Assembly (NCBI GenBank): GCA_025356395.1 | Contig: JANXTA010000009.1 | Span: forward strand, 1-64,000 | Length of the DNA stretch: 64,000 bases | Direction of reading: 5' to 3' | Source: Betaproteobacteria bacterium | GTDB lineage: Bacteria; Pseudomonadota; Gammaproteobacteria; Burkholderiales; Burkholderiaceae_D | In this document: one piece after another, positions 10,274 through 20,607 of the stretch | Layout: every line of letters starts with the position of its first letter | How positions within the stretch are numbered: position 1 is the first letter of the stretch | Translations under genes and position numbers: made by a program | The notes under the pieces: generated by a model | Seen by the model: only the letters and a program-made list of their open reading frames with translations | Told to the model about the DNA's origin: nothing | The model's database searches: none

Positions 10274-13200
10274 TCAGCCTCCGGTCAGCGTCATCAGCGA
10301 GGCGTTTCCTCCCGCGGCGGCCGTGTTCACGCTCTCTGCGAATTCGCGCATCAATCGCCACAGCTGGAGCACGGGCTCGGTGCTTTCGTCCCACACGATG
10401 ATCGCCACGAGCGGCCCCGATCGGGCGGCGCACGCCTGTTTGGTGCGTGCGCGATCGTTGTCAGGCACGGCCAGCAGCAGCGCCTGCAGATCGTCGAGGC
10501 TCGCGACGTCGCCGTCCCAGGGCTCGACGAAGGCCCGCAGCGACTGCGGCAGCCGATCGGCCCGTGCCGCCGGCACCACGCCGATCGATCGCGCGGCGAT
10601 CACCTGGCGGACCAGGTCGGTCGACTCGGTCGCGAGGCAGGCGATGCGGTCGCGCGGTCGCAGCGCGAGCGTGTTGGTCTCGCCGGTCGGTCCGGGCAGC
10701 ATCATCGTCGTGAGTCCGATGGCGGCCGCCTCGCACAGCACGCAGTGCATGTCGAGCCGGGCCCGGCTCGTCTCGTCGAGATCGCCGCACGTGGCGATGG
10801 CCCCACGCAGCGCATCGAGACGACTCGGGTCGGGGAGCATCGTCGTCTCGCGGGGTGCGGGCCTGAAGCGATGCGCGCCGCGGCCCTCGTCTAGACGCGC
10901 GAGATAGAACGGTCCGCCCGCCTTGGGGCCCGTGCCCGAAAGGCCTTCACCGCCGAACGGTTGCACCCCGACGGTGGCGCCGATCAGCGTGCGGTTGACG
11001 TAGAGGCTGCCGACGTGCGCGCGCGCCGAGACGCGGGCGATGTGCTCGTCGATGCGGCTGTGGATCCCCATCGTCAGGCCGTAGCCGGTCGCGTCGATCG
11101 CGTCGATCAGCGCGTCGAGCGTGCCGAACGCCCAGCGCAGGATGTGCAGCACCGGACCGAAGACCTCGCCGGGGATGTCGGCGACGTGGTCGATCTCGAT
11201 CAGCGTCGGTGCGATGAAGGTGCCGGCGGCGCATTCGGGCGGCAGCGGCAGCGCGTGGATCCGGTGGCCGCGCGAGCGCATCGCCTCGATGTGGGCCGTG
11301 AGCCGGTCGCGCGCCTCGGCGTCGATCGCCGGACCGATGTCGGTCGACAGCCGCTTCGGATCGCCGACCGTGAGCTCGCCCATCGCGCCCTTCAGCATCG
11401 TCAGCGTCGTCTCGTAGATCTCGTCCTGCAGGCACAGGATGCGCAGCGCAGAGCAGCGTTGACCGGCCGAATCGAAGGCCGAGATCAACGCGTCGCTGAC
11501 GACCTGCTCCGTGAGCGCACTCGAGTCCACGATCAACGCGTTCTGGCCCCCGGTCTCCGCGACCAGCACCGGATCGTCGCTGCGCTTCGCGAGCGTGGCC
11601 GCGATCGATCGGGCGACTTCGGTCGAGCCCGTGAATAGGACGCCGCCGATGGCCGGGTGCGCAACCAGCGGTGCGCCGACCTGGAGGCCGTCGCCCGGCA
11701 GGAGCTGCAAGACGTCGGGCGGGATGCCGGCCTCGTGGAAGAGGGCGACGGCGCGTGCCGCGATCAGCGGCGTCTGCTCGGCCGGCTTGGCGAGCACGCA
11801 GCGTCCGGCGGCGAGTGCGGCGACGACCTGGCCCGTGAAGATCGCGAGCGGGAAGTTCCACGGCGAGATGCAGACCAGCGGGCCTGCAACCGCAGCCGCG
11901 ACGACCGCGTCGTCCTCGATCTGTCGCGCGTAGTAGCGGCAGAAGTCGACGGCCTCGCGCACTTCGCCGATGGCATTGCCGAAGGTCTTGCCGGCCTCGC
12001 GGATCGCGAGCGCGATCAGCTCGGGGCTGTGGGTTTCCAGCAGGTCGGCACAGCGCATCAGCAACGCGGCACGATCTGCGGGAGAGCGACCACGCCAGCT
12101 GACACCTGCGGCCACGGCGCGTGCGACCGAGGCCTCGATCTGCGCCGGGGAAACCCTCGCGATCACGCCGAGGCGATCGGCGTGGTCCGCGGGATTCACG
12201 ATCACCGTGGTCCCGACGGTCGCCCCCCACGTGCAGGTGTCGAACGAGGCCAGCGCCTCGGCCATCGGTTCGAGCCGGCTCTCGTTGGCGGCATCGAAGC
12301 CCGCCGAGTTGACGCGACCGTCCGGATACAGCGCGGCGGGCAAGGCGATCTGCGGATGTGGCGTGCCGCCGGTCTCGCGCACGTGTTTCAGCGGATCGGC
12401 GACCAGTTCGGAGATCGGCACGCGCGCATCGACGATGCGGTTGACGAACGACGTGTTGGCGCCGTTCTCGAGCAGCCGGCGCACGAGGTACGCGAGCAGC
12501 GTCTCGTGGCTGCCGACCGGCGCGTAGACGCGACAGGACAAGGGCGTCGAGTCCGTCACGACCTGGTCGTACAGCGTCTCGCCCATGCCGTGCAGGCACT
12601 GGAACTCGTAGTCGCTCTCGGACACGCCGAGGCCGCGCGCGGTCTCGCGGACCCACGCGAGCGTGTACGCGTTGTGGGTCGCGAACTGCGGATAGATCGC
12701 GTCGGCCGCTTCGAGCAGCATCCGCGCGCACGCCTGGTACGCGACGTCGGTGTGCGACTTGCGCGTGTAGACCGGATAGCCGCTCTGACCCTCGACCTGC
12801 GCGCGCTTGATCTCGGAGTCCCAGTACGCACCCTTGACGAGGCGGACCATGACGCTGCGTCCGGCGCGTGCACGCGTGCGGCGCGACAGGTCGGCGACGA
12901 AGGTGATCACCGCGGGTGCACGTTTCTGGTACGCCTGGATCACGAAGCCGAGGCCGTTCCATCCGTCGAGGTCGCTGTCCTCGGCCAGCGCTTCGAGCAG
13001 GTCGAGCGAGAGGTCGAGGCGCTCCGACTCCTCGGCGTCGATGTTCAGCCCGATGTCGTGACGTCGCGCCGACAGCGCGAGCTCCTTCACGACCGGCAGC
13101 AGCTCGCGCATGACGCGGTCGCGGGTCGCGCGGCTGTAGCGCGGATGCAGCGCCGACAGCTTGATCGAGATGCCCGGGCGCTTGCGAACGTCGCTGCCCC

Positions 13201-13927
13201 GGCCCGGATCCTGTGCGCCAGCCGACTGGCCGATGGCTTCGATCGCATGCCGATACGACGCCAGGTAGCGCACCGCGTCGACCTTCGTCAGCGCGGCCTC
13301 CCCAAGCATGTCGTACGAATAGCGATAGCCGCGCCGCAGGTTGTTGCGGCCATTGTCGATCGCGTCCTCGATCGTCTCGCCGGTCACGAACTGGCGGCCG
13401 AGCATGCGCATCGCGAGGTCCACGCCCTTGCGGATCAGCGGTTCGCCGCCCCGCGCGACGATCCGCGTCAGCGACGCCGACAGGCCGCGGGCGCTGTGGG
13501 TCGAGACCAGCCGACCGGTGACGACGAGACCCCACGCCGCCGCGTTGACGAACAGCGACGGACTCTGGCCCACGTGCGCGTGCCAGTCGCCGCCGCCGAT
13601 CTTGTCGCGGATCAAGGCGTCGCGCGTACCCGCGTCGGGAATCCGCAACAGGGCCTCCGCGAGACACATCAGCGCGACGCCTTCGTCGGACGACAGGGAG
13701 AACTCGCGCATCAGCGCATCGACGCCGCCGGCCTTGACGCGCTTGTTGCGCAACGTCTCGACCAGTCGCGCCGCATCGGTCGAGACGCGTGCGAGCGAGG
13801 TCGCGTCGAGTGCCGCCGGTTCGAGCAGCGCCGCGACGCAGTCGGCTTCGGGCGGGCGGGTCATCGCGTCGATCGCCGAGCGCAGCGCGGGACGCGGGAA
13901 GGGAGAGAGAGAGAAGTCGAATCGCAT
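10274..13927 (-). CDS. putA: Bifunctional proline dehydrogenase / delta-1-pyrroline-5-carboxylate dehydrogenase PutA
   Basis: ProDH region (GISIKLSALHPRY, LNIDAEESERLDLSLDL, GAYWDSEIKRAQ) and ALDH region (CISPWNFPLAIFTGQ, FTGSTEVA, AETGGQNALIVDSSA, FDSAGQRCSALRILCLQ). ATG 13927 chosen over the ORF-track start at 13975. No N-terminal RHH visible. Confidence 0.93.
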   Translation of the reverse strand: MRFDFSLSPFPRPALRSAIDAMTRPPEADCVAALLEPAALDATSLARVSTDAARLVETLRNKRVKAGGVDALMREFSLSSDEGVALMCLAEALLRIPDAGTRDALIRDKIGGGDWHAHVGQSPSLFVNAAAWGLVVTGRLVSTHSARGLSASLTRIVARGGEPLIRKGVDLAMRMLGRQFVTGETIEDAIDNGRNNLRRGYRYSYDMLGEAALTKVDAVRYLASYRHAIEAIGQSAGAQDPGRGSDVRKRPGISIKLSALHPRYSRATRDRVMRELLPVVKELALSARRHDIGLNIDAEESERLDLSLDLLEALAEDSDLDGWNGLGFVIQAYQKRAPAVITFVADLSRRTRARAGRSVMVRLVKGAYWDSEIKRAQVEGQSGYPVYTRKSHTDVAYQACARMLLEAADAIYPQFATHNAYTLAWVRETARGLGVSESDYEFQCLHGMGETLYDQVVTDSTPLSCRVYAPVGSHETLLAYLVRRLLENGANTSFVNRIVDARVPISELVADPLKHVRETGGTPHPQIALPAALYPDGRVNSAGFDAANESRLEPMAEALASFDTCTWGATVGTTVIVNPADHADRLGVIARVSPAQIEASVARAVAAGVSWRGRSPADRAALLMRCADLLETHSPELIALAIREAGKTFGNAIGEVREAVDFCRYYARQIEDDAVVAAAVAGPLVCISPWNFPLAIFTGQVVAALAAGRCVLAKPAEQTPLIAARAVALFHEAGIPPDVLQLLPGDGLQVGAPLVAHPAIGGVLFTGSTEVARSIAATLAKRSDDPVLVAETGGQNALIVDSSALTEQVVSDALISAFDSAGQRCSALRILCLQDEIYETTLTMLKGAMGELTVGDPKRLSTDIGPAIDAEARDRLTAHIEAMRSRGHRIHALPLPPECAAGTFIAPTLIEIDHVADIPGEVFGPVLHILRWAFGTLDALIDAIDATGYGLTMGIHSRIDEHIARVSARAHVGSLYVNRTLIGATVGVQPFGGEGLSGTGPKAGGPFYLARLDEGRGAHRFRPAPRETTMLPDPSRLDALRGAIATCGDLDETSRARLDMHCVLCEAAAIGLTTMMLPGPTGETNTLALRPRDRIACLATESTDLVRQVIAARSIGVVPAARADRLPQSLRAFVEPWDGDVASLDDLQALLLAVPDNDRARTKQACAARSGPLVAIIVWDESTEPVLQLWRLMREFAESVNTAAAGGNASLMTLTGG

Positions 13928-14224
13928 GGCGTTGAAGTGTACTTGCGGGGAAATGGCCGACGCGCGAACTCGCACGTATTGCAGCGGTGCCGGCCGTTGC
14001 CGTCAAATCCGGTTGCGGGCAGTTGCATGAATCCGACGCCAGACGATCGGCGGTCCCGATGGGCAACAACGACTATTCGTTCTTCGGCGTTTCGTGTAAC
14101 TTCCTGCGGCCGCATGTTTGTGGAGATCGGGACCCCGGCCTTGCATGGCTCCCCGCTCGCTGACTCTGAATCACGGTTAACGCCACGCGCATGAATCGCG
14201 CGCTCATCTCCCTAGGAAGAACAC

Positions 14225-15415
14225 ATGAAAAAGACTTTGCTCGTCGCTTCGCTGCTGGCTGTCTCGATCGCCGGTTGCGGCAAGAAGGAAGAAGCCGCAC
14301 CGGTCGTGACGCCGGCACCGGTTGCCGCCGCGCCTGCGGCCGCCGAGATGGTGGTCAAGATCGGCCACGTCGCGCCGATTTCGGGTGCGCAGGCTCACCT
14401 GGGCAAGGACAACGAGAACGGCGCCGTGATGGCGATCGACGAACTCAACGCCAAGGGCGTGATGATCGACGGCAAGAAGGTCAAGTTCGAACTGCTCAAG
14501 GAAGACGACGGTGCGGTTCCCGAGCAGGGCGCCTCGGTCGCGCAGAAGCTGGTCGATGCCAAGGTGAACGGCGTGATCGGTCACCTCAACTCCGGCACGA
14601 CCATCCCGGCCTCCAAGATCTACTCGGCTGCCGGCATCCCGCAGATCTCGCCGTCCGCCACCAACCCGACCTACACGATGCAGGGCTTCAAGACGGCCTT
14701 CCGAGTCTGCGCCAACGACGCGCAGATCGGTAGCGTCCTCGGCAAGTACGCCGCCGACACGCTCAAGGGCAAGAGCGTCGCGCTGATCGACGACAAGTCG
14801 GCGTACGGTGAAGGCATCGCGACCGAGTTCAAGAAGGGTGCGGAAAAAGCCGGAGCCAAGGTCGTCGCGACCGAGCACACCAATGACAAGGCCACCGACT
14901 TCCAGGCCATCTTGACCAATGTCAAGGGCAAGAAGCCCGACGTCGTGTTCTACGGCGGCATGGACGCACAGGCTGGCCCGATGCTGCGTCAGATGAAGCA
15001 GCTCGGCATCGCTTCGAAGTTCATGGGCGGCGACGGCATCTGCTCCACCTCGCTCAAGGACCTCGCCGGCGACGGCATGACCGACGGCAACGTGATCTGC
15101 GCGGAAGCCGGTGGCATCCCGAAGGGCAAGGAAGCGCCGATGGAAGAGTTCAAGGCCAATTTCAAGAAGAAGTTTGGCGTCGACGTCGAGATCTACGCAC
15201 CGTACGTCTATGACGCCGTGATGGTCATGGCCGATGCGATGGTCAAGGCCAACTCGTCGGATCCGGCGGTTTACCTGCCGGTGTTGGCCAAGGAAGAGTA
15301 CGACGGCGTGACGGGCCACATCTCGTTCGACGACAAGGGGGACATCAAGAACGGCGCGATGACGCTCTACACGTACAAGGCAGGAAAGAAGGAAGTCCTG
15401 GAAGTCGTTCGCTGA
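14225..15415 (+). CDS. Branched-chain amino acid-type ABC transporter substrate-binding lipoprotein
   Basis: Lipobox LLAVSIAGC; VVKIGHVAPISGAQAHLGKDNENGAVMAIDELNAKG periplasmic-binding fold. Confidence 0.9.
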   Translation: MKKTLLVASLLAVSIAGCGKKEEAAPVVTPAPVAAAPAAAEMVVKIGHVAPISGAQAHLGKDNENGAVMAIDELNAKGVMIDGKKVKFELLKEDDGAVPEQGASVAQKLVDAKVNGVIGHLNSGTTIPASKIYSAAGIPQISPSATNPTYTMQGFKTAFRVCANDAQIGSVLGKYAADTLKGKSVALIDDKSAYGEGIATEFKKGAEKAGAKVVATEHTNDKATDFQAILTNVKGKKPDVVFYGGMDAQAGPMLRQMKQLGIASKFMGGDGICSTSLKDLAGDGMTDGNVICAEAGGIPKGKEAPMEEFKANFKKKFGVDVEIYAPYVYDAVMVMADAMVKANSSDPAVYLPVLAKEEYDGVTGHISFDDKGDIKNGAMTLYTYKAGKKEVLEVVR

Positions 15416-15435
15416 ACTTCCGCTCCTGCATCAGG

Positions 15436-15462
15436 AAGCCGCCTTTCGGGGCGGTTTTTTTT
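15436..15462 (+). terminator. Rho-independent terminator after the ABC substrate-binding gene
   Basis: CCGCC-TTTCGG-GGCGG hairpin followed by eight Ts, 20 bp after the stop codon. Confidence 0.85.
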
Positions 15463-15480
15463 GAGCGCCGCCGCCGTGGT

Positions 15481-15939
15481 TCAGAGACGGGTGCTGCCCT
15501 CACCTTTGGGACGCACGCGCAGGTAGGGTCCGACGCATTGCTTGGTCTCGGCGTCCACGCAGATCGCCATCTTGTCGCCGGTCGGGTCGAAGCGGATGTA
15601 GATCGTGACGACGTCACCGATCGGCGTGACCGCGTCGCCACAGTCCTTCTTGCCGTTGGACTTCACGACCTTGTCGACCCAGCGATACGCGCCGCGCGCA
15701 TCGGGCTTGTCGCCGACGTCGATCGCGCTCTCCGTCACTTCGTCGCCGCTGGTGACCAGGGTGGTGCCGTTCGCTCGCACGTCGTAAGTCTCGCTGCAAC
15801 CGTTGCCGGTCGGCGTCCCTGTCCACTGGCCGATCAGCGGGTGGTTCGCTACCAGGGGTCGGGGTGGCGCAGCGACTGTCGCGGCGCTGGCGATCGAGAG
15901 GACGAGCGCGGAGATCGGGTGGGTGATGCAAGGGCGCAT
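15481..15939 (-). CDS. Hypothetical secreted protein
   Basis: 152-aa ORF with signal peptide (ALVLSIASAATVAAP); convergent with the upstream gene. Confidence 0.65.
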   Translation of the reverse strand: MRPCITHPISALVLSIASAATVAAPPRPLVANHPLIGQWTGTPTGNGCSETYDVRANGTTLVTSGDEVTESAIDVGDKPDARGAYRWVDKVVKSNGKKDCGDAVTPIGDVVTIYIRFDPTGDKMAICVDAETKQCVGPYLRVRPKGEGSTRL

Positions 15940-15976
15940 GACGTCAATCGCGATAGTAAGGGTTGATCGGGAGACG

Positions 15977-16363
15977 CTACTTTTGCATCAGGACCCAGTG
16001 GGCGAGCCGTTTGGCATCCGCGTCGCTGACTGAGTCACTGGCCGGCATCGGCAGGATGCCCCAAGCCCCGGAGCCGCCGACCCGGATCTTGTTCGTGAGC
16101 CGCGCTTCGGCGCCGGGCTCGTTCGCATAGCGAGCGGCGATGGCCTTGAACGGTGGCCCGACCCGTTTCTCGTCGATCGCGTGGCACACCATGCACTTCT
16201 TCGATTTCACGAAGTCGGCGTCGTCGGCCCGCGCGGCGGAGGCGAAGCACCCGAGCAAGGCGAAAGCCGTGAAGCCGGCGCGCACGGCTTCACGCCATCG
16301 GCCCTTTGACTTTTCGCGGCGACTGCCGATAACGATGTGACGAATGGTGGACGGTCGGTTCAT
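15977..16363 (-). CDS. Monohaem c-type cytochrome (class I)
   Basis: KSKKCMVCHAIDEKRVGPPFKAIAARYA haem motif CxxCH and distal Met (ILPMPA); in-frame ATG at 16363. Confidence 0.85.
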   Translation of the reverse strand: MNRPSTIRHIVIGSRREKSKGRWREAVRAGFTAFALLGCFASAARADDADFVKSKKCMVCHAIDEKRVGPPFKAIAARYANEPGAEARLTNKIRVGGSGAWGILPMPASDSVSDADAKRLAHWVLMQK

Positions 16364-16487
16364 CGTCGAGTCAATCCGATCGACAAGCGTTGCTTCCGCG
16401 GCAGCGCGTGTCGCACAACACACAGACCGGCGATCAAACAGCGAACGCCTCGTATATATTCGATGTTCGATTTTCGGAGGGACGGCC

Positions 16488-16724
16488 ATGTGGTTCCTGG
16501 CAATCGGGGTCTTGCTGCTGTTGATGAAGTGGTTCGATTTAGGTCCCGTCGGACATTGGTCCTGGTGGATCGTCCTCTTGCCGTTCGGCCTCGCGCTGGC
16601 GTGGTTCGAGGTGATCGAGCCTTATTTCGGCTTCGACAAGAAGAAGGCGCACGACGACATCGAGAAGGTCAAGGAAGACCGGATCAAGAAGGCCGTCGGC
16701 GCGCGCCAGGTCCGCAAGCGCTAA
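16488..16724 (+). CDS. Small Trp-rich membrane protein (TIGR04438-like)
   Basis: MWFLAIGVLLLLMKWFDLGPVGHWSWWIVLLPFGLALAWF...KKKAHDDIEKVKEDRIKKAVGARQVRKR; RBS-like GGAGG upstream. Confidence 0.82.
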   Translation: MWFLAIGVLLLLMKWFDLGPVGHWSWWIVLLPFGLALAWFEVIEPYFGFDKKKAHDDIEKVKEDRIKKAVGARQVRKR

Positions 16725-16733
16725 CGCTTGCGG
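16712..16733. terminator. Perfect 9-bp inverted repeat spanning the stop codon, between convergent genes; possible bidirectional terminator
   Basis: CCGCAAGCG-CTAA-CGCTTGCGG; the TAA stop is in the loop. No strong T-tract. Confidence 0.5.
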
Positions 16734-16741
16734 CTCCCTCT

Positions 16742-18418
16742 TCAGCCGTCCGTGATCGCGCCACGGCTCGCCGTCGACGCGAGCTTCGCGAACTTGGCCA
16801 ATACCCCGCGCGTGTAGCGCGGCGCCGGCGCTGTCCAGCGCGACCGACGGTCTTCGATCACCGCATCGTCCACATTCAGTTGCAGCAGCAGGCGGTGCGC
16901 GTCGATCGTCACCGAGTCACCTTCCTCGATCAGTCCGATGGCACCGCCCACGAACGCCTCGGGCGACACATGGCCGACGACCATCCCCCAGGTCCCTCCC
17001 GAGAAGCGACCGTCGGTGATCAGGCCGACCGATTCACCGAGTCCCTGACCGACCAGCGCCCCGGTCGGCGCGAGCATCTCGCGCATGCCCGGACCGCCGC
17101 GCGGACCTTCGTAGCGGATCACCACGATGTCGCCAGCCACGATGCGCTTGGCCATGATCGCGGTCATCGCTTCGTCTTCCGAATCGAACACGCGCGCCGG
17201 GCCGGTCATCACCGGATTCTTCAGGCCGGTGATCTTCGCGACGCAGCCCTCGGGCGACAGGTTGCCGCGCAGGATCGCGAGATGGCCGTGCTCGTACATG
17301 GGCCGGTCCATCGGCCGGATCACGTCCTGGTCGGCGCTCGGCTTGGCCGGGATATCAGCAAGCTCTTCGGCAATGGTCCGTCCGGTGATGGTCATGCAGT
17401 CGCCGTGAAGCAGTCCGGCCTCGAGCAACATCTTCATCACCTGCGGCACGCCGCCGACCCGGTGCAGGTCGGTCGCGACGTACTTGCCCGACGGCTTGAG
17501 ATCGCACAGCACGGGCACACGCTGGCGGATGCGCTCGAAGTCGTCGATGGTCCATTCGACTTCCGCGGCGTGCGCGATCGCGAGGAAGTGCAGCACCGCG
17601 TTGGTCGACCCGCCAGTGGCCATGATCACCGACACCGCGTTCTCGATCGACTTGCGCGTGATGATGTCGCGCGGCTTGCGACCGGCCTTGACGGCCTCGA
17701 CCAGCACGCGTGCCGACTCGGCGGCGGAGTCGGTCTTCTCGCTGTCGGGGTTCGCCATCGACGACGAGCCCATCAGCGACATGCCGAGCGCCTCGAACGA
17801 CGAGCTCATGGTGTTGGCTGTAAACATGCCGCCGCACGAGCCCGCCGACGGGCAGGCCTTCTCCTCGATGGCATCGAAGTCGGCACGTGACAGCGTGCCC
17901 GCCGTCAGCTGGCCCACCGCCTCGAACACCGACACGATGGTCAGGTCCTTGCCCGCGTGATGTCCCGGCTTGATGGTGCCGCCGTAGACGTAGATCGACG
18001 GCACGTTGGTGCGCGCCATCGCGATCATGCCGCCCGGCATGTTCTTGTCGCAGCCGCCGATCACCACGCAGCCGTCCATCCACTGGCCCATCACCGCGAC
18101 CTCGATGCAGTCGGCGATGACCTCGCGCGAGACCAGCGAGTACTTCATGCCTTCGGTGCCCATCGCGACCGCGTCGGACACGGTCGGCGTGCCGAACACC
18201 TGGGCCTTGGCGCCGGCCGCTTCGAGCGCATCGATCGCTGCGTCCGCGAGCTTCTGCAAGCCGGCGTTGCACGGCGTGATGGTCGAGTGGCCGTTGGCGA
18301 CGCCGATCATCGGCTTGTCGAAGTCGGCACGCGTGTAGCCCATCGGGTAGTACATCGCGCGATTCGGGGCGCGCACGTCGCCCGCGGTCACGTGTTTCGA
18401 TCGTTCGTTGTGCGCCAC
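16742..18418 (-). CDS. ilvD: Dihydroxy-acid dehydratase
   Basis: [68 protein letters not shown]. Confidence 0.95.
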   Translation of the reverse strand: MAHNERSKHVTAGDVRAPNRAMYYPMGYTRADFDKPMIGVANGHSTITPCNAGLQKLADAAIDALEAAGAKAQVFGTPTVSDAVAMGTEGMKYSLVSREVIADCIEVAVMGQWMDGCVVIGGCDKNMPGGMIAMARTNVPSIYVYGGTIKPGHHAGKDLTIVSVFEAVGQLTAGTLSRADFDAIEEKACPSAGSCGGMFTANTMSSSFEALGMSLMGSSSMANPDSEKTDSAAESARVLVEAVKAGRKPRDIITRKSIENAVSVIMATGGSTNAVLHFLAIAHAAEVEWTIDDFERIRQRVPVLCDLKPSGKYVATDLHRVGGVPQVMKMLLEAGLLHGDCMTITGRTIAEELADIPAKPSADQDVIRPMDRPMYEHGHLAILRGNLSPEGCVAKITGLKNPVMTGPARVFDSEDEAMTAIMAKRIVAGDIVVIRYEGPRGGPGMREMLAPTGALVGQGLGESVGLITDGRFSGGTWGMVVGHVSPEAFVGGAIGLIEEGDSVTIDAHRLLLQLNVDDAVIEDRRSRWTAPAPRYTRGVLAKFAKLASTASRGAITDG

Positions 18419-18557
18419 TTGGAACTCCTCGGGATTTTGTGGGTTTGGCTGCGGCAGCGAGGCCGCGCGACCACCGCGAGCGGACTGCCTCCGCGGATGC
18501 CTCGCTACACTCGTGATCTTATCCGACCGCTACGCCGCCTCGTCGAGGCGACTCCTC

Positions 18558-19355
18558 ATGCTCGTCCATCCGCAATTCGACCCGATCGCCTTCCAGATCG
18601 GACCGCTCGCCGTCCGCTGGTACGGCCTCATGTATCTGCTCGCGTTCACGCTCGTCCTCGTGCTCGGGCGCTGGCGCATCGCGCGCGGCCTGACGAAGCT
18701 GACGGCGCGCGACCTCGACGACCTGCTGTTCTTCGGCATGCTTGGCACCATCGTCGGCGGGCGTCTCGGCTACGTGCTGTTCTACAAGGCCGGCCACTAC
18801 CTCCAGCATCCGCTCGACCTGTTCAAGGTCTGGGAAGGCGGCATGGCGTTCCATGGCGGATTGATCGGGGTCATCGTCGCCATGCTGATTTTCGCGAGGA
18901 GGCGCGGCTTCACGTTCTGGACCATCGCCGACTTCGTCGCGCCGCTGGTGCCGACCGGCCTCGCTGCGGGGCGGATGGGAAACTTCATCAACGGCGAACT
19001 GTGGGGCCGCCCGACCGACGTGCCTTGGGCGATGGTCTTCCCGCAGCACGACGCGTTGCCGCGGCATCCGTCGCAGCTCTACGAAGTTCTGGGCGAAGGC
19101 GTCCTGCTGTTCATCCTGGTGTGGTGGTTCGCACGCCGTCCGCGTCCCGCCGGTGCCGTGTCCGGCGTGTTCCTGATCGGTTACGGCATCGCGCGCTTCT
19201 GCGTCGAGTTCACGCGCGAACCCGACGACTTCCTCGGGCTGCTCGCCGGCGGACTGTCGATGGGCCAGTGGCTGTCGCTCCCGATGATCGCGTTCGGCAT
19301 CGGCATCCTGATCTGGAGTCGACGCAACCCGCGACCGGGGCCGCTCGCAGCCTGA
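18558..19355 (+). CDS. lgt: Prolipoprotein diacylglyceryl transferase
   Basis: [66 protein letters not shown]; in-frame ATG at 18558. Confidence 0.94.
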   Translation: MLVHPQFDPIAFQIGPLAVRWYGLMYLLAFTLVLVLGRWRIARGLTKLTARDLDDLLFFGMLGTIVGGRLGYVLFYKAGHYLQHPLDLFKVWEGGMAFHGGLIGVIVAMLIFARRRGFTFWTIADFVAPLVPTGLAAGRMGNFINGELWGRPTDVPWAMVFPQHDALPRHPSQLYEVLGEGVLLFILVWWFARRPRPAGAVSGVFLIGYGIARFCVEFTREPDDFLGLLAGGLSMGQWLSLPMIAFGIGILIWSRRNPRPGPLAA

Positions 19356-19666
19356 GCCAGCGGTCGATCTGTCGACCAGGTTTATAGCCCGTCCACGATC
19401 ACGCGGACTGAGCCGACCGCAAAGCCTGTGCCTGCAAGACCTTGCGTCATGCAGCACGCGACTTGCGCAAAGTCGCGTTCAGTTTCCCATCGCGTGCTCC
19501 CCCGGATCTCTCGCGTCCACGGCCCGGAGCGATGACGATGACCGGAGTCCAGCCGACGGAATTTCAAGCGGCTCGCGACTTGGTGAATCCAGATCCTCGA
19601 TGGGCGCCGTTGTACGTGACGCGGCATTCCGTCTGTCGTTCTCGATTCCACGTCCAGAAGCTTTTC

Positions 19667-20540
19667 ATGAAACTCGCACGATTCCTTTTCGCCGCCGGCG
19701 TCATCGCCATCGGTCTCACGTCGCAGGCGCACGCAGTCGCGGTCTACGGCCTACCAGCACGGGTTCGCTGGTCGGCTTCGACAGCGCCGCGCCCGAAGCC
19801 ATCCGCACATAGGCTTGGTCTCGGGCCTGAACGCAGGCGCGTCGCTGATCGACATCGACTTCCGTCCCGCCACCGGCCAGCTTGACGGCGTGTCGTCGGA
19901 CAGCCGCGTCCACACCATCAACCTGACCTCGGGTGTCGCCAATTCCGTCGGCGGCGCGGGCGCGTTCCCGCTGAACGGCAGCGTCGGCGATATCGACTTC
20001 AATCCGACGGTCGATCGCATCCGCGCGGTCACGACCAACGACCAGAACCTGCGACTCAACCCGAACGACGGCAGCCTTGCAGCGACCGACACCAACCTGG
20101 CCTTCGCTGCAGGCGATGCGAACGCCGGCGCGAACCCGAACATCGCGGACGCTGCGTACACCAACAGCTTCGCGGGCGCGACTACGACGACGCTGTACGA
20201 CATCGACTCGACGCTCGGCATCCTGACGACCCAGGTGCCCCCGAACAACGGCCTTCTGAACACGGTCGATGCGCTCGGCGTGGCCACGTCGGCCAACGTC
20301 GGCTTCGACATCTTCTTCTTCGGTAACCAGGTCTTCGCATCGCTGGGTTCGGACGTGGGCGGCTACGGCTTCTACGCCATCAACCTCGCGAGCGGCGCCG
20401 TTTCGCTGGTGGGCAGCTTCGCGAGCGGGTTGCTGATCCGCGACATCGCAATCGCGCAGGTGCCGGAGCCGTCGACTATCGCGCTGCTGTCGCTCGGCCT
20501 GCTCGGCATCGGCCTCGCGATGCGTCGCCAGCGTCGCTGA
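19667..20540 (+). pseudogene. DUF4394 domain PEP-CTERM protein interrupted by two apparent single-base deletions
   Basis: Signal peptide MKLARFLFAAGVIAIGLTSQAHA in frame 2; TSTGSLVGFDSAAPEAIRT in frame 1; LVSGLNAGASLIDIDFRPATGQL to VPEPSTIALLSLGLLGIGLAMRRQRR in frame 0. Confidence 0.8.
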
Positions 20541-20558
20541 TCGGTTTCGGTCGATCGA

Positions 20559-20593
20559 CGGGGCGTACGTCGCGGGACGTGCGCCCCGTTTTC
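20559..20593 (+). terminator. Strong hairpin after the PEP-CTERM gene
   Basis: 13-bp stem (one G-T wobble) CGGGGCGTACGTC-GCGG-GACGTGCGCCCCG followed by TTTTC. Confidence 0.78.
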
Positions 20594-20607
20594 GTTTGAA
20601 GGCGAGG

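Noticed and set aside
10947-14069. Very long antisense and alternate-frame ORFs across putA (for example 10947..14069 and 11657..14194)
   Set aside because: Arg/Ala/Asp-rich translations without recognisable domains are expected shadow ORFs in high-GC coding DNA.
19360-19666. Sigma-54 promoter upstream of the PEP-CTERM gene
   Set aside because: No convincing TGGCAC-N5-TTGC element by eye; only a 6-bp GGTCGA/TCGACC hairpin near the lgt end.
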